This document shows positions 1 through 6,449 of a DNA stretch of 19,008 nucleotides, one piece after another. Position numbers and translations under genes: made by a program. The DNA is from DATDTB01 sp035291025 (GTDB taxonomy: Archaea; Iainarchaeota; Iainarchaeia; JAFGOX01; DATDTB01): assembly GCA_035291025.1 (NCBI GenBank), contig DATDTB010000006.1:1-19008 (forward strand), written 5' to 3'. Below the pieces are notes generated by a model, which saw nothing but the letters and a program-made list of their open reading frames with translations, was not told the origin of the DNA and ran no database searches. Position 1 is the stretch's first letter. Every line of letters starts with the position of its first letter.

Positions 1-129
1 CGATGAAACGCTTCCGCTGTCGCCCCCGCCGCTGCCGTGAGACGAGCTCGCTGCGTTTGGCGCCAGGAAAAGCAAAAACATCAACACGCCTTGAACAGCT
101 GCGAATTTCACTGAAAACACCAACAACAC
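1..129 (-). CDS. Partial N-terminus of a putative secreted protein (runs off left edge)
   Basis: An open frame on the minus strand starts at GTG 129 (or ATG 81) and is still open at base 1, so at most 43 residues are visible. The visible part has a hydrophobic stretch (VLMFLLFLAPNAAS) followed by a Ser/Gly-rich segment (SSSHGSGGGDSGSVSS). This looks like a signal peptide or N-terminal membrane segment joined to a low-complexity linker, as in many archaeal surface proteins. GGAAGG just upstream of the GTG could be a ribosome binding site. The function cannot be told because the body of the protein lies outside the window. It is divergent from the NFACT-R gene, with about 90 bases between them. 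Confidence 0.4.
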   Translation of the reverse strand, partial: MLLVFSVKFAAVQGVLMFLLFLAPNAASSSHGSGGGDSGSVSS

Positions 130-217
130 GGAAGTGCCTTCCTTTTATTAATTGTTTTCCCTGTTTTCCCTTCCACTGCATTCAATGAGGCGCTGGAAGC
201 TTTAATGGGAAAAGGGA

Positions 218-1039
218 GTGGAAAAAGGCGTGGGAGAACTAGTTGAGTTGGACGTCACTAAAAGCGTCGCAGAAAACGCGAAAGAATACTACGACAAGTC
301 CAAGAAGGCAAAGGCAAAGATTGAGGGCTTGAAGAAGGCCATCAAGGAAACTCTTGAATTGATTGAAGACGCGAAAAGGGAAGGCGTCAGGGAAGAAGAA
401 GGCAGGAAAATCAAGGAAAGGAGGCACAGGAACTGGTTTGAAAAATTTCACTGGTTCCACTCCTCTGACGGGTTCCTAGTGCTTGGGGGCAGGGACGCCA
501 AGCAAAACGAAGTGGTCGTGAAAAAGTACTTGGAGGAAGGCGACGCTTACTGCCACGCGGACATCGTTGGCGCGCCCCAAGTGGTGGTGAAGGCCAACGG
601 GAAAACAGTGAGCGACGCAGCGAAAGGCGAAGCAGCAGTGTTTGCCGCTAGTTACTCAAAGGCTTGGAAGAATGGGGCGAGCACGTGCGACGTCTTCTTT
701 GCCTCGCCCAGCCAAGTGTCAAAAAGCGCGCCTTCAGGCGAGTACTTGGGTTCCGGTGCGTTCATGGTCCGCGGACAACGCGAGTGGAGGCGCGGCGTGA
801 AGCTGGTTTTAGGAGTGGGACTGGTTTCAGTTGAAGGCTCCAAGGTACTGGAATGCGCTCCCTTGAACGCGTTAAAGGCCCACGGCAGCGTGCTCTGCGC
901 CTTGAAGCCTGGGAGGACTGAAAAAGGCGAGGCAGCCAGGAAAATCTTGAAGGCCTTCAAAGGAGAACTTGACGGCTTTGGGTTGGATGACTTGCTTTCA
1001 GTACTGCCAAACGGCGGGGTTGAAATTGTTAAGACTTAA
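218..1039 (+). CDS. NFACT-R domain protein (C-terminal half of RqcH/NEMF/Rqc2 family)
   Basis: The 273-residue product (GTG start) has a charged coiled-coil stretch at about 15-68. The NFACT-R (DUF814) domain follows from about 73, with recognisable FHWFHSSDGFLVLGGRDAKQNE and HADIVGAP motifs. The tail at about 195-273 (CALKPGRTEKGE...LPNGGVEIV) resembles the C-terminal module of archaeal NEMF-type proteins. The family binds stalled large ribosomal subunits and tRNA, and in bacteria RqcH adds Ala tails to nascent chains. The NFACT-N and helix-hairpin-helix regions, normally several hundred N-terminal residues, are absent. An in-frame TAA at 203-205 closes the frame upstream, so the gene really begins here. 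It could be a free-standing NFACT-R protein, one half of a split RqcH, or a remnant. Its stop overlaps the convergent protease gene by 4 bases. Confidence 0.85.
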   Translation: MEKGVGELVELDVTKSVAENAKEYYDKSKKAKAKIEGLKKAIKETLELIEDAKREGVREEEGRKIKERRHRNWFEKFHWFHSSDGFLVLGGRDAKQNEVVVKKYLEEGDAYCHADIVGAPQVVVKANGKTVSDAAKGEAAVFAASYSKAWKNGASTCDVFFASPSQVSKSAPSGEYLGSGAFMVRGQREWRRGVKLVLGVGLVSVEGSKVLECAPLNALKAHGSVLCALKPGRTEKGEAARKILKAFKGELDGFGLDDLLSVLPNGGVEIVKT

Positions 1040-1599
1040 ATGAAGAAGACCGCGCCCCAAAACAACGCAAAAGACAACCCCCACACCAAGGGGTTCCACG
1101 CCATTACCTTGCTTCCGTCCAACGGCGGGAACGGGACCATGTTGAAGGCTCCAAGGAAAAAGTTGATTTTTGACACTGGCAGCAGCACCCACTGCAGTCC
1201 TGGAAAAACCATTCCAAAGTACAAGAACGCCAGCCCCAAAACGAAGTTAGTCGCGGGGCCGGCAATTGACACGTGGCCGTGCTGTTTCCTTGACAAGTGC
1301 GGCCCGAAGACGTAAACCGCGCCAGGCGCCGCGAAAAACAAGCCCAAGTCCCTGAAGACAGCGAAAAACACCGCCAACAGCAAGCCCAGTTCCCACATCC
1401 TGAACTCGGCGTGGGCGTTGTAGTGAATCGCAACATATTTGTGCGCTAGCTCGTGTAAGATGAACGCGGTTCCAACGGCCAGCAGCATCACTGGAAGCTG
1501 GGCGAGCGCAGTGAAGCCAAAGGCGTAGCTGTAAAACGTGAAAGCCAGGCTAAGAGTCACCCACGAGACAATCAAGTGGGTTAACTCAGTGGAGTTCAT
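1036..1599 (-). CDS. Site-2 protease family (M50) integral membrane zinc metallopeptidase
   Basis: This 187-residue polytopic membrane protein has the zinc motif HELAH (H49, E50, H53) inside a transmembrane helix. It also has the conserved AGPATN (113-118) and the third-ligand motif NMVPFPPLDG (Asp161). These are the hallmarks of the minimal archaeal M50/SpoIVFB-type intramembrane proteases, which cut transmembrane segments of regulators or clear signal peptides. No PDZ or CBS domain is present. A TATA-like TTTAAAA centred 27 bases upstream of the ATG implies a leaderless transcript. The substrate is unknown. The pilin-like operon next door starts about 110 bases away on the other strand, but a functional link is only a possibility. 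Confidence 0.9.
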   Translation of the reverse strand: MNSTELTHLIVSWVTLSLAFTFYSYAFGFTALAQLPVMLLAVGTAFILHELAHKYVAIHYNAHAEFRMWELGLLLAVFFAVFRDLGLFFAAPGAVYVFGPHLSRKQHGHVSIAGPATNFVLGLAFLYFGMVFPGLQWVLLPVSKINFFLGAFNMVPFPPLDGSKVMAWNPLVWGLSFALFWGAVFFI

Positions 1600-1622
1600 G
1601 CAACACTATTCCAAGGGAAGGC

Positions 1623-1629
1623 TTTAAAA
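1623..1629 (-). promoter_or_regulatory. TATA-like box of the M50 protease gene
   Basis: TTTAAAA is centred about 27 bases upstream of the ATG at 1599, so transcription would start almost at the start codon (leaderless). A second T-rich element (TTTTTTAAG, 1640-1648) lies nearby and could serve the rightward pilin operon with a leader of about 40 bases. Confidence 0.45.
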
Positions 1630-1712
1630 CAACTAACTATTTTTTAAGACTCAAAGCTGCCCCCGCGAAAAAAAGAAGGCAAAGGAAAGGCTGGGAAAAG
1701 GGGGTAGTTGGA

Positions 1713-1892
1713 ATGAAGCTGTTTCTAGAGGAAAGGGGCCAGATTTCCGCGGAGTTATTGATAATACTCGCCGCGGTCACGGCGCTGGCGATAGTTCTCA
1801 TCACGCAGTTAAAGAACACTGGCGCAAAAAGCGCCGACGCCTTGGAGAAAAAGGCCGCGCTGGCGCTGGAAGAAATTGACAAGATAAAGTGA
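1713..1892 (+). CDS. Small pilin-like protein with class III signal peptide
   Basis: ATG at 1713 to TGA at 1890-1892 encodes 59 residues. The N-terminus MKLFLEERGQISAELL followed by a hydrophobic helix (LIILAAVTALAIVLI) is a textbook archaeal class III signal peptide (DUF361-like). A prepilin peptidase (EppA/PibD) would cut between Gly9 and Gln10, leaving QISAE with Glu at +5. The remainder is a short charged Ala/Lys/Glu helix. The mature product would be only about 50 residues, typical of the major pilin subunit of Methanococcus-like type IV pili. The stop overlaps the GTG start of the next gene (GTGA), so the two are co-transcribed and translationally coupled. Confidence 0.85.
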   Translation: MKLFLEERGQISAELLIILAAVTALAIVLITQLKNTGAKSADALEKKAALALEEIDKIK

Positions 1893-2332
1893 GGCTTTTG
1901 CTGGACGCACGGGGCAGCGCCTCCCTGGAACTACTTTTGGCAATGGTCGCCGTGAGTGCTTTCGTGGCCTTGACCGCGCCCGGCGTCCAAGCCTTGAAGG
2001 AAAAGTTTGAATTGGCGGCTTGCGCTTCAAGCGCTGAATGGATTGCCTCTACTGCCAAGGAAGCGGTTGACGGCGTTGCAGTCTTGGGCGCTGGGAACAG
2101 GAGAGAAGTAAGCGTTTGGGCCAGGAAGGAATGCAACGCGTTACTGGAAGTCAAGGGCAGGGAACTGCAGTTGAGCGTGAGCATTGGAGGGTTGGCCAAG
2201 AAAACAACAAAGGCTTTGTGGAAGGAAGGAAATGCCTTGGTTGGGCTCTCTGGAGAGTGCTTGCTGGTTGTTGAAAACATTCAAGAAAGCGTGAGTGTTT
2301 CCGGGACGTGTTCAAGGCCTCCGCTCCAATAG
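1889..2332 (+). CDS. Pilin-like protein with class III signal peptide
   Basis: The 147-residue product starts at a GTG that overlaps the upstream pilin stop by 4 bases. The N-terminus VRLLLDARGSASLELLLAMVAVSAFVAL has the prepilin-peptidase site after Gly9 with Glu at +5 of the mature protein, followed by the hydrophobic assembly helix. The ectodomain is about 110 residues with three widely spaced cysteines near ACASS, KECN and GECL plus one near the C-terminus, so disulfides outside the cell are possible. It is probably a minor or tip pilin. The 3' end overlaps the convergent pilin-like operon by 21 bases. Confidence 0.8.
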   Translation: MRLLLDARGSASLELLLAMVAVSAFVALTAPGVQALKEKFELAACASSAEWIASTAKEAVDGVAVLGAGNRREVSVWARKECNALLEVKGRELQLSVSIGGLAKKTTKALWKEGNALVGLSGECLLVVENIQESVSVSGTCSRPPLQ

Positions 2333-2812
2333 CAAGTGAAAACGCTGCAAGCCATTGCCCCAGTAAAAAGCTGAAAACTTGTAGTTTCCAACCCCGCCAG
2401 CCGCCCTTGAAACTGGTTCCGGGCTGGGCGTGCAATTCCAGTCAGTGAAGGCATTGGAACACCAGTCCGCCAAGAAGGAAGAGTCAATTGAAGCCAGCGC
2501 CAGCCTCTTTGCAGTAAAGTAGTCGTTGGGGCTGGAAACCAAGCGCTTCAAGTTAGCCCTAACGAATTCCCTGTCCTCTTCTATTCCATTCAAGGAAATC
2601 CTGAGCCTTGCACTCCCAGTGGTTGTCCCTTGAAGGGAGCCAAAACGGTTGGCTGAGTCAAGAAAGGAAAAAGCCTTTTCCTCCAATGACAAGGAAGGAA
2701 AGCCCAAAACAAGGGGAATGGTGGAAGTGTGGCTGAGGAAGGCTAGGCACACGAAGAAAAAGACACTAATGGAGGCAATGGATTCAATTGTCCATGCAAA
2801 GCCCTTGCTCAC
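2312..2812 (-). CDS. Pilin-like single-TM protein, fourth gene of leftward operon
   Basis: The 166-residue product starts MSKGFAWTIESIASISVFFFVCLAFL. A basic residue and Gly precede a long hydrophobic helix with Glu at +6 after the glycine, so it resembles a type IV pseudopilin with a slightly shifted acidic residue. The ectodomain ends with cysteines near DWCSN and WNCTP. No enzymatic motif is visible. It overlaps the upstream gene by 4 bases (2809-2812), which indicates coupled translation. It is most likely a minor pilin or a TadE-like envelope protein; assignment rests on N-terminal architecture and gene context. Confidence 0.7.
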   Translation of the reverse strand: MSKGFAWTIESIASISVFFFVCLAFLSHTSTIPLVLGFPSLSLEEKAFSFLDSANRFGSLQGTTTGSARLRISLNGIEEDREFVRANLKRLVSSPNDYFTAKRLALASIDSSFLADWCSNAFTDWNCTPSPEPVSRAAGGVGNYKFSAFYWGNGLQRFHLLLERRP

Positions 2813-3315
2813 TTGCGCACCTCAAGGGAAAGAACGCCAGGGCAAAGCAGCCCGGAACGTTCAAGCAAAAAAGCCCTTTTTTCACGGAAAGCCATGGAAG
2901 CTTGCCCAGATTTTAGGACAAGGCCTTGGCCGCAGCCTTCAAATGGGAAGGAAGCTCCGAGGGATTGCGTGAAACCGCGTCCTTGCAGCCACTCCGGGCT
3001 TTCCTCAACCTCGAGTCCAGCAAGGATTCCCGGCTCTACTCTCTGCCTTGAAGAGTCCCTGAAAGCCAGCCCGTTGAAGTCTTCAGGCGTCCTGGAAAGG
3101 CTGGAAAAGAGCGTGAAGGAAATCCTTTCAAATTCCAGTCCCTGGACTGGGTTGAAGGAAACAGGGTTCAACAGCAAGAGGAACGCTGAAAACATCGCCA
3201 TTAAGGCAATCGAGCCAAGCAAGAAGTCGGAAAGCAAGGCGAAGCCCTTGAGCTTTGCGGTTTTCGCGCGAAAACGCGGCCCGCTAGACGTTGTAGCTCT
3301 TGTAAGTCTTTGCAT
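2809..3315 (-). CDS. Pilin-like single-TM protein, third gene of leftward operon
   Basis: The product is up to 168 residues. A basic N-terminal stretch (about 23 residues) precedes KGFALLSDFLLGSIALMAMFS, with Asp at +6 after the glycine, parallel to its downstream neighbour. The ectodomain has two cysteines (EGCGQG and LLCPG). The annotated ATG lies 32 bases inside the preceding gene, so a downstream alternative start is possible, but the pilin-like helix is unaffected. No enzyme motif is seen. It is probably a minor pilin. Confidence 0.65.
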   Translation of the reverse strand: MQRLTRATTSSGPRFRAKTAKLKGFALLSDFLLGSIALMAMFSAFLLLLNPVSFNPVQGLEFERISFTLFSSLSRTPEDFNGLAFRDSSRQRVEPGILAGLEVEESPEWLQGRGFTQSLGASFPFEGCGQGLVLKSGQASMAFREKRAFLLERSGLLCPGVLSLEVRK

Positions 3316-3637
3316 TCAACTCAACTCCATTGGCTTCAGTGGATTCTTGGAAGGATTGAAGCGTGGGCGCTGAAGCGTTTTGGTCCTTGTGTTTTGCCCC
3401 GGCATTGAATGGCGACGAGGGAAAGCAGTATGCGTTGACGCTTAGCTTTGAATTGCCTGAAAAGGCGACCAAGTCAAAAAAGAAGGCGCACTCCTGCAGC
3501 TTCCATGAAAGGACTGCTTCTGGGGGCAGGCGCTTCAAGGCCTGCGAGTCAAGTGCCTTCACGAGCAAGGACGCCAAAACCAAGGACATCAAAACGAGGA
3601 GGAGCGACTGGATTGAGGCGCTGGCTTTTGACTTCAA
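3284..3637 (-). CDS. Pilin-like single-TM protein, second gene of leftward operon
   Basis: The 117-residue product starts MKSKASASIQSLLLVLMSLVLASLLV, a short basic N-terminus followed by one hydrophobic helix. The ectodomain has cysteines near QECAFF and AYCFP. The helix lacks the usual acidic residue near its start, so it may be a minor pilin or simply an anchored small protein. It overlaps the upstream gene by 4 bases (ATGA-type coupling) and the downstream gene by about 32 bases. Confidence 0.6.
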   Translation of the reverse strand: MKSKASASIQSLLLVLMSLVLASLLVKALDSQALKRLPPEAVLSWKLQECAFFFDLVAFSGNSKLSVNAYCFPSSPFNAGAKHKDQNASAPTLQSFQESTEANGVELNAKTYKSYNV

Positions 3638-4269
3638 TGCAGCACCTCAGGTGTTACGAGCAGTGAATAACCCGGAGTCAGGGCCGCGAACTGCCTCACG
3701 GGGCCTAGTTCCAGGAGCGCGTAAAAGTAAGTGTTTTTTTGCTCGCCTCCAGTGAAGGAAACCCTGGAAAGCACTGCCTTGGGGCCGAACAACAACTCCA
3801 ATTGAGCCAGTTCCAACGCGTCCCCCGGCAAGTCCATTGCCTGTTCTAGTTGAATTTGGTAAACCACCACCAAGCCTGAAAGAACTCCAACGCAGTCGCC
3901 TTGAGTCGCTTTTCTCCCCTTAGCGTCAAGTAGTTCCTCTGACGAGTCAGCTTGCGCGAAGTAAAAAGAAACGCTTGCGGGGGAGCTTTGCTCTTCTAGC
4001 TGCGAGGCGAGGAGGCAAAGGCTTTCGGCAACCTCGATTCTCAGCTCCCCAAGAGTGGCTGAAGGGTTTGCTGTAACGGCGTGCTCAATGGCTTGGTCGA
4101 ATAAAACGTCAACGTTTGACTTAAGGTAAAAAACAGCAATTGACGCCCGGCCTGCCTCGTTCAAGGACTCCTGTGAAAGCGAAATGCTTGAACTGGAACC
4201 CAGGACCAGCAGCAAGTAAAGAGTTGCCGCGGCAACGAACAGGAATGAAAAAACGCCCCGGTTCCCCAA
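3634..4269 (-). CDS. Pilin/TadE-like single-TM protein, first gene of leftward operon
   Basis: The 211-residue product starts at TTG 4269. The N-terminus NRGVFSFLFVAAATLYLLLVLG is a membrane segment directly after a basic residue and Gly, as in TadE-like or minor pilins. A Ser-rich linker and a largely helical ectodomain follow (about 35-211), with cysteines near SLCLL and GDCVG. No catalytic motif is seen. A TATA-like stretch lies around 4320-4332 on the minus strand. It heads a four-gene overlapping set, so the four proteins are likely made together as one assembly. Confidence 0.65.
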   Translation of the reverse strand: MGNRGVFSFLFVAAATLYLLLVLGSSSSISLSQESLNEAGRASIAVFYLKSNVDVLFDQAIEHAVTANPSATLGELRIEVAESLCLLASQLEEQSSPASVSFYFAQADSSEELLDAKGRKATQGDCVGVLSGLVVVYQIQLEQAMDLPGDALELAQLELLFGPKAVLSRVSFTGGEQKNTYFYALLELGPVRQFAALTPGYSLLVTPEVLH

Positions 4270-4347
4270 AAACTGACCCCAGTTAAAGCAATGGAGACAG
4301 TCCTGGACAGCTGAATAGCCTTTAATTTAGTGGTGGATAAAAAGGAG

Positions 4348-4419
4348 TGCGTCGACCGGGATTTGAACCCGGGTGAACAGCTTGGAAGGCTGTCGTACTA
4401 ACCGCTATACTATCGACGC
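4348..4419 (-). tRNA. tRNA-Gly (anticodon UCC)
   Basis: The 72-base gene folds as a full cloverleaf on the minus strand. The acceptor GCGTCGA pairs with TCGACGC and the discriminator is A. The anticodon arm is ACAGC-CTTCCAA-GCTGT with TCC at 34-36 (bases 4386-4384). The T arm is CCGGG-TTCAAAT-CCCGG. No intron and no encoded CCA are present. Confidence 0.96.
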
Positions 4420-4511
4420 GTTGCGTTTTCCCCAAAAAAGCCAGGAAAAAGAAAAACAAGTGGTTCTTCCTTGAATGGAATAAAGCGTTGCAAAGTTTTT
4501 TTAACACTCAC

Positions 4512-4826
4512 TTAGAGCTGAAAGCCTTGCCTGGCTTCCAGGTAGTACTTTACTAACTCGGAGCCCTTGCTGGTCAAGTAGTAAAAGGGCTCGCTGTGAA
4601 TGGAAAGCGACTCAACCAACGCGCCTTCGGCCAAGGCCTTGAGCGATTCCTGAAGCGCCAGCGCGTCAGTTGAGGGAAAATTTGCAGTTACCTCCGAGGC
4701 GAACCGGCCGCGCCCGGAAAGGAACACTAGAAGAGCCATGGAGGCCTGGTTCCTGAAGACGTTGTACAAGTGGGGGTTTTCCTCCAAGTACTTCCTGAAG
4801 GCCTCCTGGGCGGGCACTGCAGTCAC
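4512..4826 (-). CDS. Winged-helix domain protein
   Basis: The 104-residue product has a fold pattern typical of small archaeal winged-helix (ArsR/MarR-like) proteins: helices around ASMALLVFLSGRGRFASEV and LALQESLKALAEGALVESL, then a wing ending FYYLTSKGSELVKYYLEA. The LTSKGxELVKYY ending is common in such regulators. It lies 7 bases downstream of the SPOUT methyltransferase gene and is almost surely co-transcribed with it. It may be a transcription regulator or an RNA-binding partner. No ligand-binding cysteines are visible. Confidence 0.7.
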   Translation of the reverse strand: MTAVPAQEAFRKYLEENPHLYNVFRNQASMALLVFLSGRGRFASEVTANFPSTDALALQESLKALAEGALVESLSIHSEPFYYLTSKGSELVKYYLEARQGFQL

Positions 4827-4833
4827 TGCTTTT

Positions 4834-5667
4834 TCACCCTTGCCTTGGCTTTTTGCTTGAACAATAGTTCAAGACCGCCAGGGAGTAATAAATGGCTTCC
4901 TCTGTCCTGACTGTAAGAGAGTTCTGGGAGGGAACGGAGTTCCACGCGTAATCCAGTAACTCTCTTGAATCCTTCAACAAGTCAAGCACTCCGCGGTAAG
5001 CGCTCCCGAACACCACTGCCAGCTTTTCCTGCGAGGCAACGCCCCTTAGGCGTTCGCCGTCAAGAGATTCACCCTTGCGGGTGGCGGCCAGCACCTTGAA
5101 GGAGTCCTTTTTCAATTCCCTCAAGACGCTTTCCAGCTCGCCAGGGTTGTTTTCAACGCCGAACCCGAAGTAAACGCCCCTGCCTTCAAGCGATTCTTTG
5201 TCAACCAGTTGACTGTCAACAGTGTTGACAATGACCACGTCGTTTTTCTTCACTCCTGCCGGGTAGTCTGGGACTAAAACGTAGTCGTCCAAGCCAGCAT
5301 ACACCTTCAACCCCTTAGGGGAAACGTCGTGGACCGCCCCGTAACGGTAGGGCAAGCCGAACTTTTCAGGCTGGTGGTGCGGCCCGGCAATTGGAGGGAT
5401 TATGCCAGCGTAACGCAGCGCTGGGTCTTTCTTGAACAAGTTCTTCCTAAGGTACGGCGGCGTGTTGCAGTAGTTAAGAGTCTTCTCAATCCACGCCGCG
5501 AGCTTGCGCGAGTTGAACCTGGGGTCCTTGTCAAAGTAAACCAGCACGCGCGAATACCCAAAACACGTAGCGGCGCGCGCGGCTTCGCCAACCTTGTAGG
5601 CCTTTACGTAGGCGTTTTTCTCGTCCGCCGTGAAAGTGCTTGGAATGACTAGAGTTTTTTCCTGCAT
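4834..5667 (-). CDS. SPOUT-family RNA methyltransferase (COG2106)
   Basis: From ATG 5667 the product is 277 residues. It begins MQEKTLVIPSTFTADEKNAYVKAYKVGEAARAATCFGYSRVLVYFD and has the core IIPPIAGPHHQPE, matching the archaeal/eukaryal COG2106 SPOUT (trefoil-knot) methyltransferases with an inserted OB-like segment (KVYAGLDDYVLVPDY). The AdoMet-binding knot region includes VFGSAYRGVLDLL and NSVPSQNSLTVRTEEAIYYSLAVLN near the C-terminus. The family modifies rRNA (some members methylate uridine N3); the exact target here is inferred. A longer frame reaches 5811 but would overlap the divergent gene. A TATA-like box centred 28 bases upstream of ATG 5667 favours the short form. Confidence 0.85.
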   Translation of the reverse strand: MQEKTLVIPSTFTADEKNAYVKAYKVGEAARAATCFGYSRVLVYFDKDPRFNSRKLAAWIEKTLNYCNTPPYLRKNLFKKDPALRYAGIIPPIAGPHHQPEKFGLPYRYGAVHDVSPKGLKVYAGLDDYVLVPDYPAGVKKNDVVIVNTVDSQLVDKESLEGRGVYFGFGVENNPGELESVLRELKKDSFKVLAATRKGESLDGERLRGVASQEKLAVVFGSAYRGVLDLLKDSRELLDYAWNSVPSQNSLTVRTEEAIYYSLAVLNYCSSKKPRQG

Positions 5668-5689
5668 TCCTTCTAGGAGGGGCAAAAAG

Positions 5690-5700
5690 CCTTTAAAAGG
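5690..5700. promoter_or_regulatory. Near-symmetrical TATA box between SPOUT and NTF2-like genes
   Basis: CCTTTAAAAGG is almost its own reverse complement. It is centred 28 bases upstream of the leftward ATG (5667) and 39 bases upstream of the rightward GTG (5734). It could direct transcription both ways: leaderless to the left, and with a leader of about 13 bases to the right. Confidence 0.4.
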
Positions 5701-5733
5701 CGAGAAGCGCTTGCGTTTGACGCGAAGGGCGTT

Positions 5734-6075
5734 GTGGAGAGATGGATTGAGGCGTTCAACGAGCGCGACTTGGCCAAGCTGTTGGCGCTTTACTCTGAAA
5801 ACGCAAGGCATTACAGTCCAAGGCTGAAGGAAAAACAGCCGGGAACGCTGGGCTGGGTGATGGGGAAAAAGGAACTGGGAAAGTGGTGGTTGGAGGCATT
5901 CGAGGGGCTCCCAGGGCTGCGCTATGACTTAGAGGTGGTCACTGAAAACCGGGAAAAAGGCGTTGTCTTGCTGGCATACACTCGAGTGGTTGGAGGCGAG
6001 AAAAGCAAGGTCGTTGAATACTTCAAGCTGGGCAAGGAAGGATTGATTGAAGAGTCGCGGGTTTACTTGGGCTGA
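5734..6075 (+). CDS. NTF2-like / SnoaL-like fold protein
   Basis: The 113-residue product starts at GTG (MERWIEAFNERDLAKLLALYSENARHYSPRL). It shows the NTF2/SnoaL pattern: an N-terminal helix with AFNERDLAKLLALYSENA, then a helix GKKELGKWWLEAF, and beta strands ending SKVVEYFKLGKEGLIEESRVYLG. Such domains act as small-molecule isomerases, hydrolases or binding modules. The catalytic residues vary, so no reaction can be assigned. GAAGGGC just upstream is a weak ribosome-binding candidate. It is divergent from the SPOUT gene and convergent with the small basic protein. Confidence 0.8.
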   Translation: MERWIEAFNERDLAKLLALYSENARHYSPRLKEKQPGTLGWVMGKKELGKWWLEAFEGLPGLRYDLEVVTENREKGVVLLAYTRVVGGEKSKVVEYFKLGKEGLIEESRVYLG

Positions 6076-6078
6076 GGC

Positions 6079-6399
6079 TCACTTCTTGAATGACGAAAGA
6101 AAGCGCGCTTGCCTCAAAAACGAGTTGAGCAAGGCCCTTGTTTCATGGGAAGTCTTGGGGTTCCGGGTCCCTGCCTCCGCGTACTTTATTGAATCCCTCA
6201 AGACGTTTACGGAAACTCGTCCCTTGGTTGCATTAAGTCTTCGGAGCATGGTCTTGGCTTCCCGCGGTCGAATGACCGGGCCCGAAATGGACCTGCGCAT
6301 GGCAACCGTTGGACTCCCAAAAGCCTGCGCGCGCTCTGCTTTGACGCGTGGCAAGGTCTTGCGAGTGGGGCGAGTTATTGGCCTTCTCTTGACTGGCAT
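6079..6399 (-). CDS. Small highly basic hypothetical protein
   Basis: From ATG 6399 the product is 106 residues, starting MPVKRRPITRPTRKTLPRVK. I do not recognise it. It has about 27 Arg/Lys against 5 acidic residues and no cysteine, with an extended basic N-terminus and a more helical second half (VSVNVLRDSIKYAEAG..., HETRALLNSFLRQARFL). This suggests nucleic-acid or ribosome binding. Coding in this strand is supported by codon choice like the neighbours (AAG, GCC, TTG, AAC). A TATA-like CTTTTATTG is also centred 27 bases upstream of this ATG. The opposite strand is also open here (6047-6442) but would overlap the NTF2-like gene. Spurious coding remains possible. Confidence 0.5.
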   Translation of the reverse strand: MPVKRRPITRPTRKTLPRVKAERAQAFGSPTVAMRRSISGPVIRPREAKTMLRRLNATKGRVSVNVLRDSIKYAEAGTRNPKTSHETRALLNSFLRQARFLSSFKK

Positions 6400-6420
6400 G
6401 CAAAAGAAAGGCAAGCAAGA

Positions 6421-6431
6421 CAATAAAAGCC
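6421..6431 (-). promoter_or_regulatory. TATA-like box of the small basic protein gene
   Basis: On the minus strand GGCTTTTATTG is centred about 27 bases before ATG 6399. This is the same spacing as seen for the protease and SPOUT genes, and it supports the chosen start. Confidence 0.35.
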
Positions 6432-6449
6432 TAGCACTTTAATCACAAC

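Noticed and set aside
3..188. 61-residue open frame on the plus strand
   Set aside because: Arg/Cys-rich composition typical of an out-of-frame reading. The minus strand over the same bases gives a plausible signal peptide.
5668..5811. N-terminal extension of the SPOUT methyltransferase
   Set aside because: It would overlap the divergent NTF2-like gene and cross the TATA-like box. The family starts at the internal ATG.
6047..6442. Rightward 131-residue open frame opposite the small basic protein
   Set aside because: It overlaps the end of the NTF2-like gene, has no promoter at a suitable distance, and its codon choice is less like the neighbours than the minus-strand frame.
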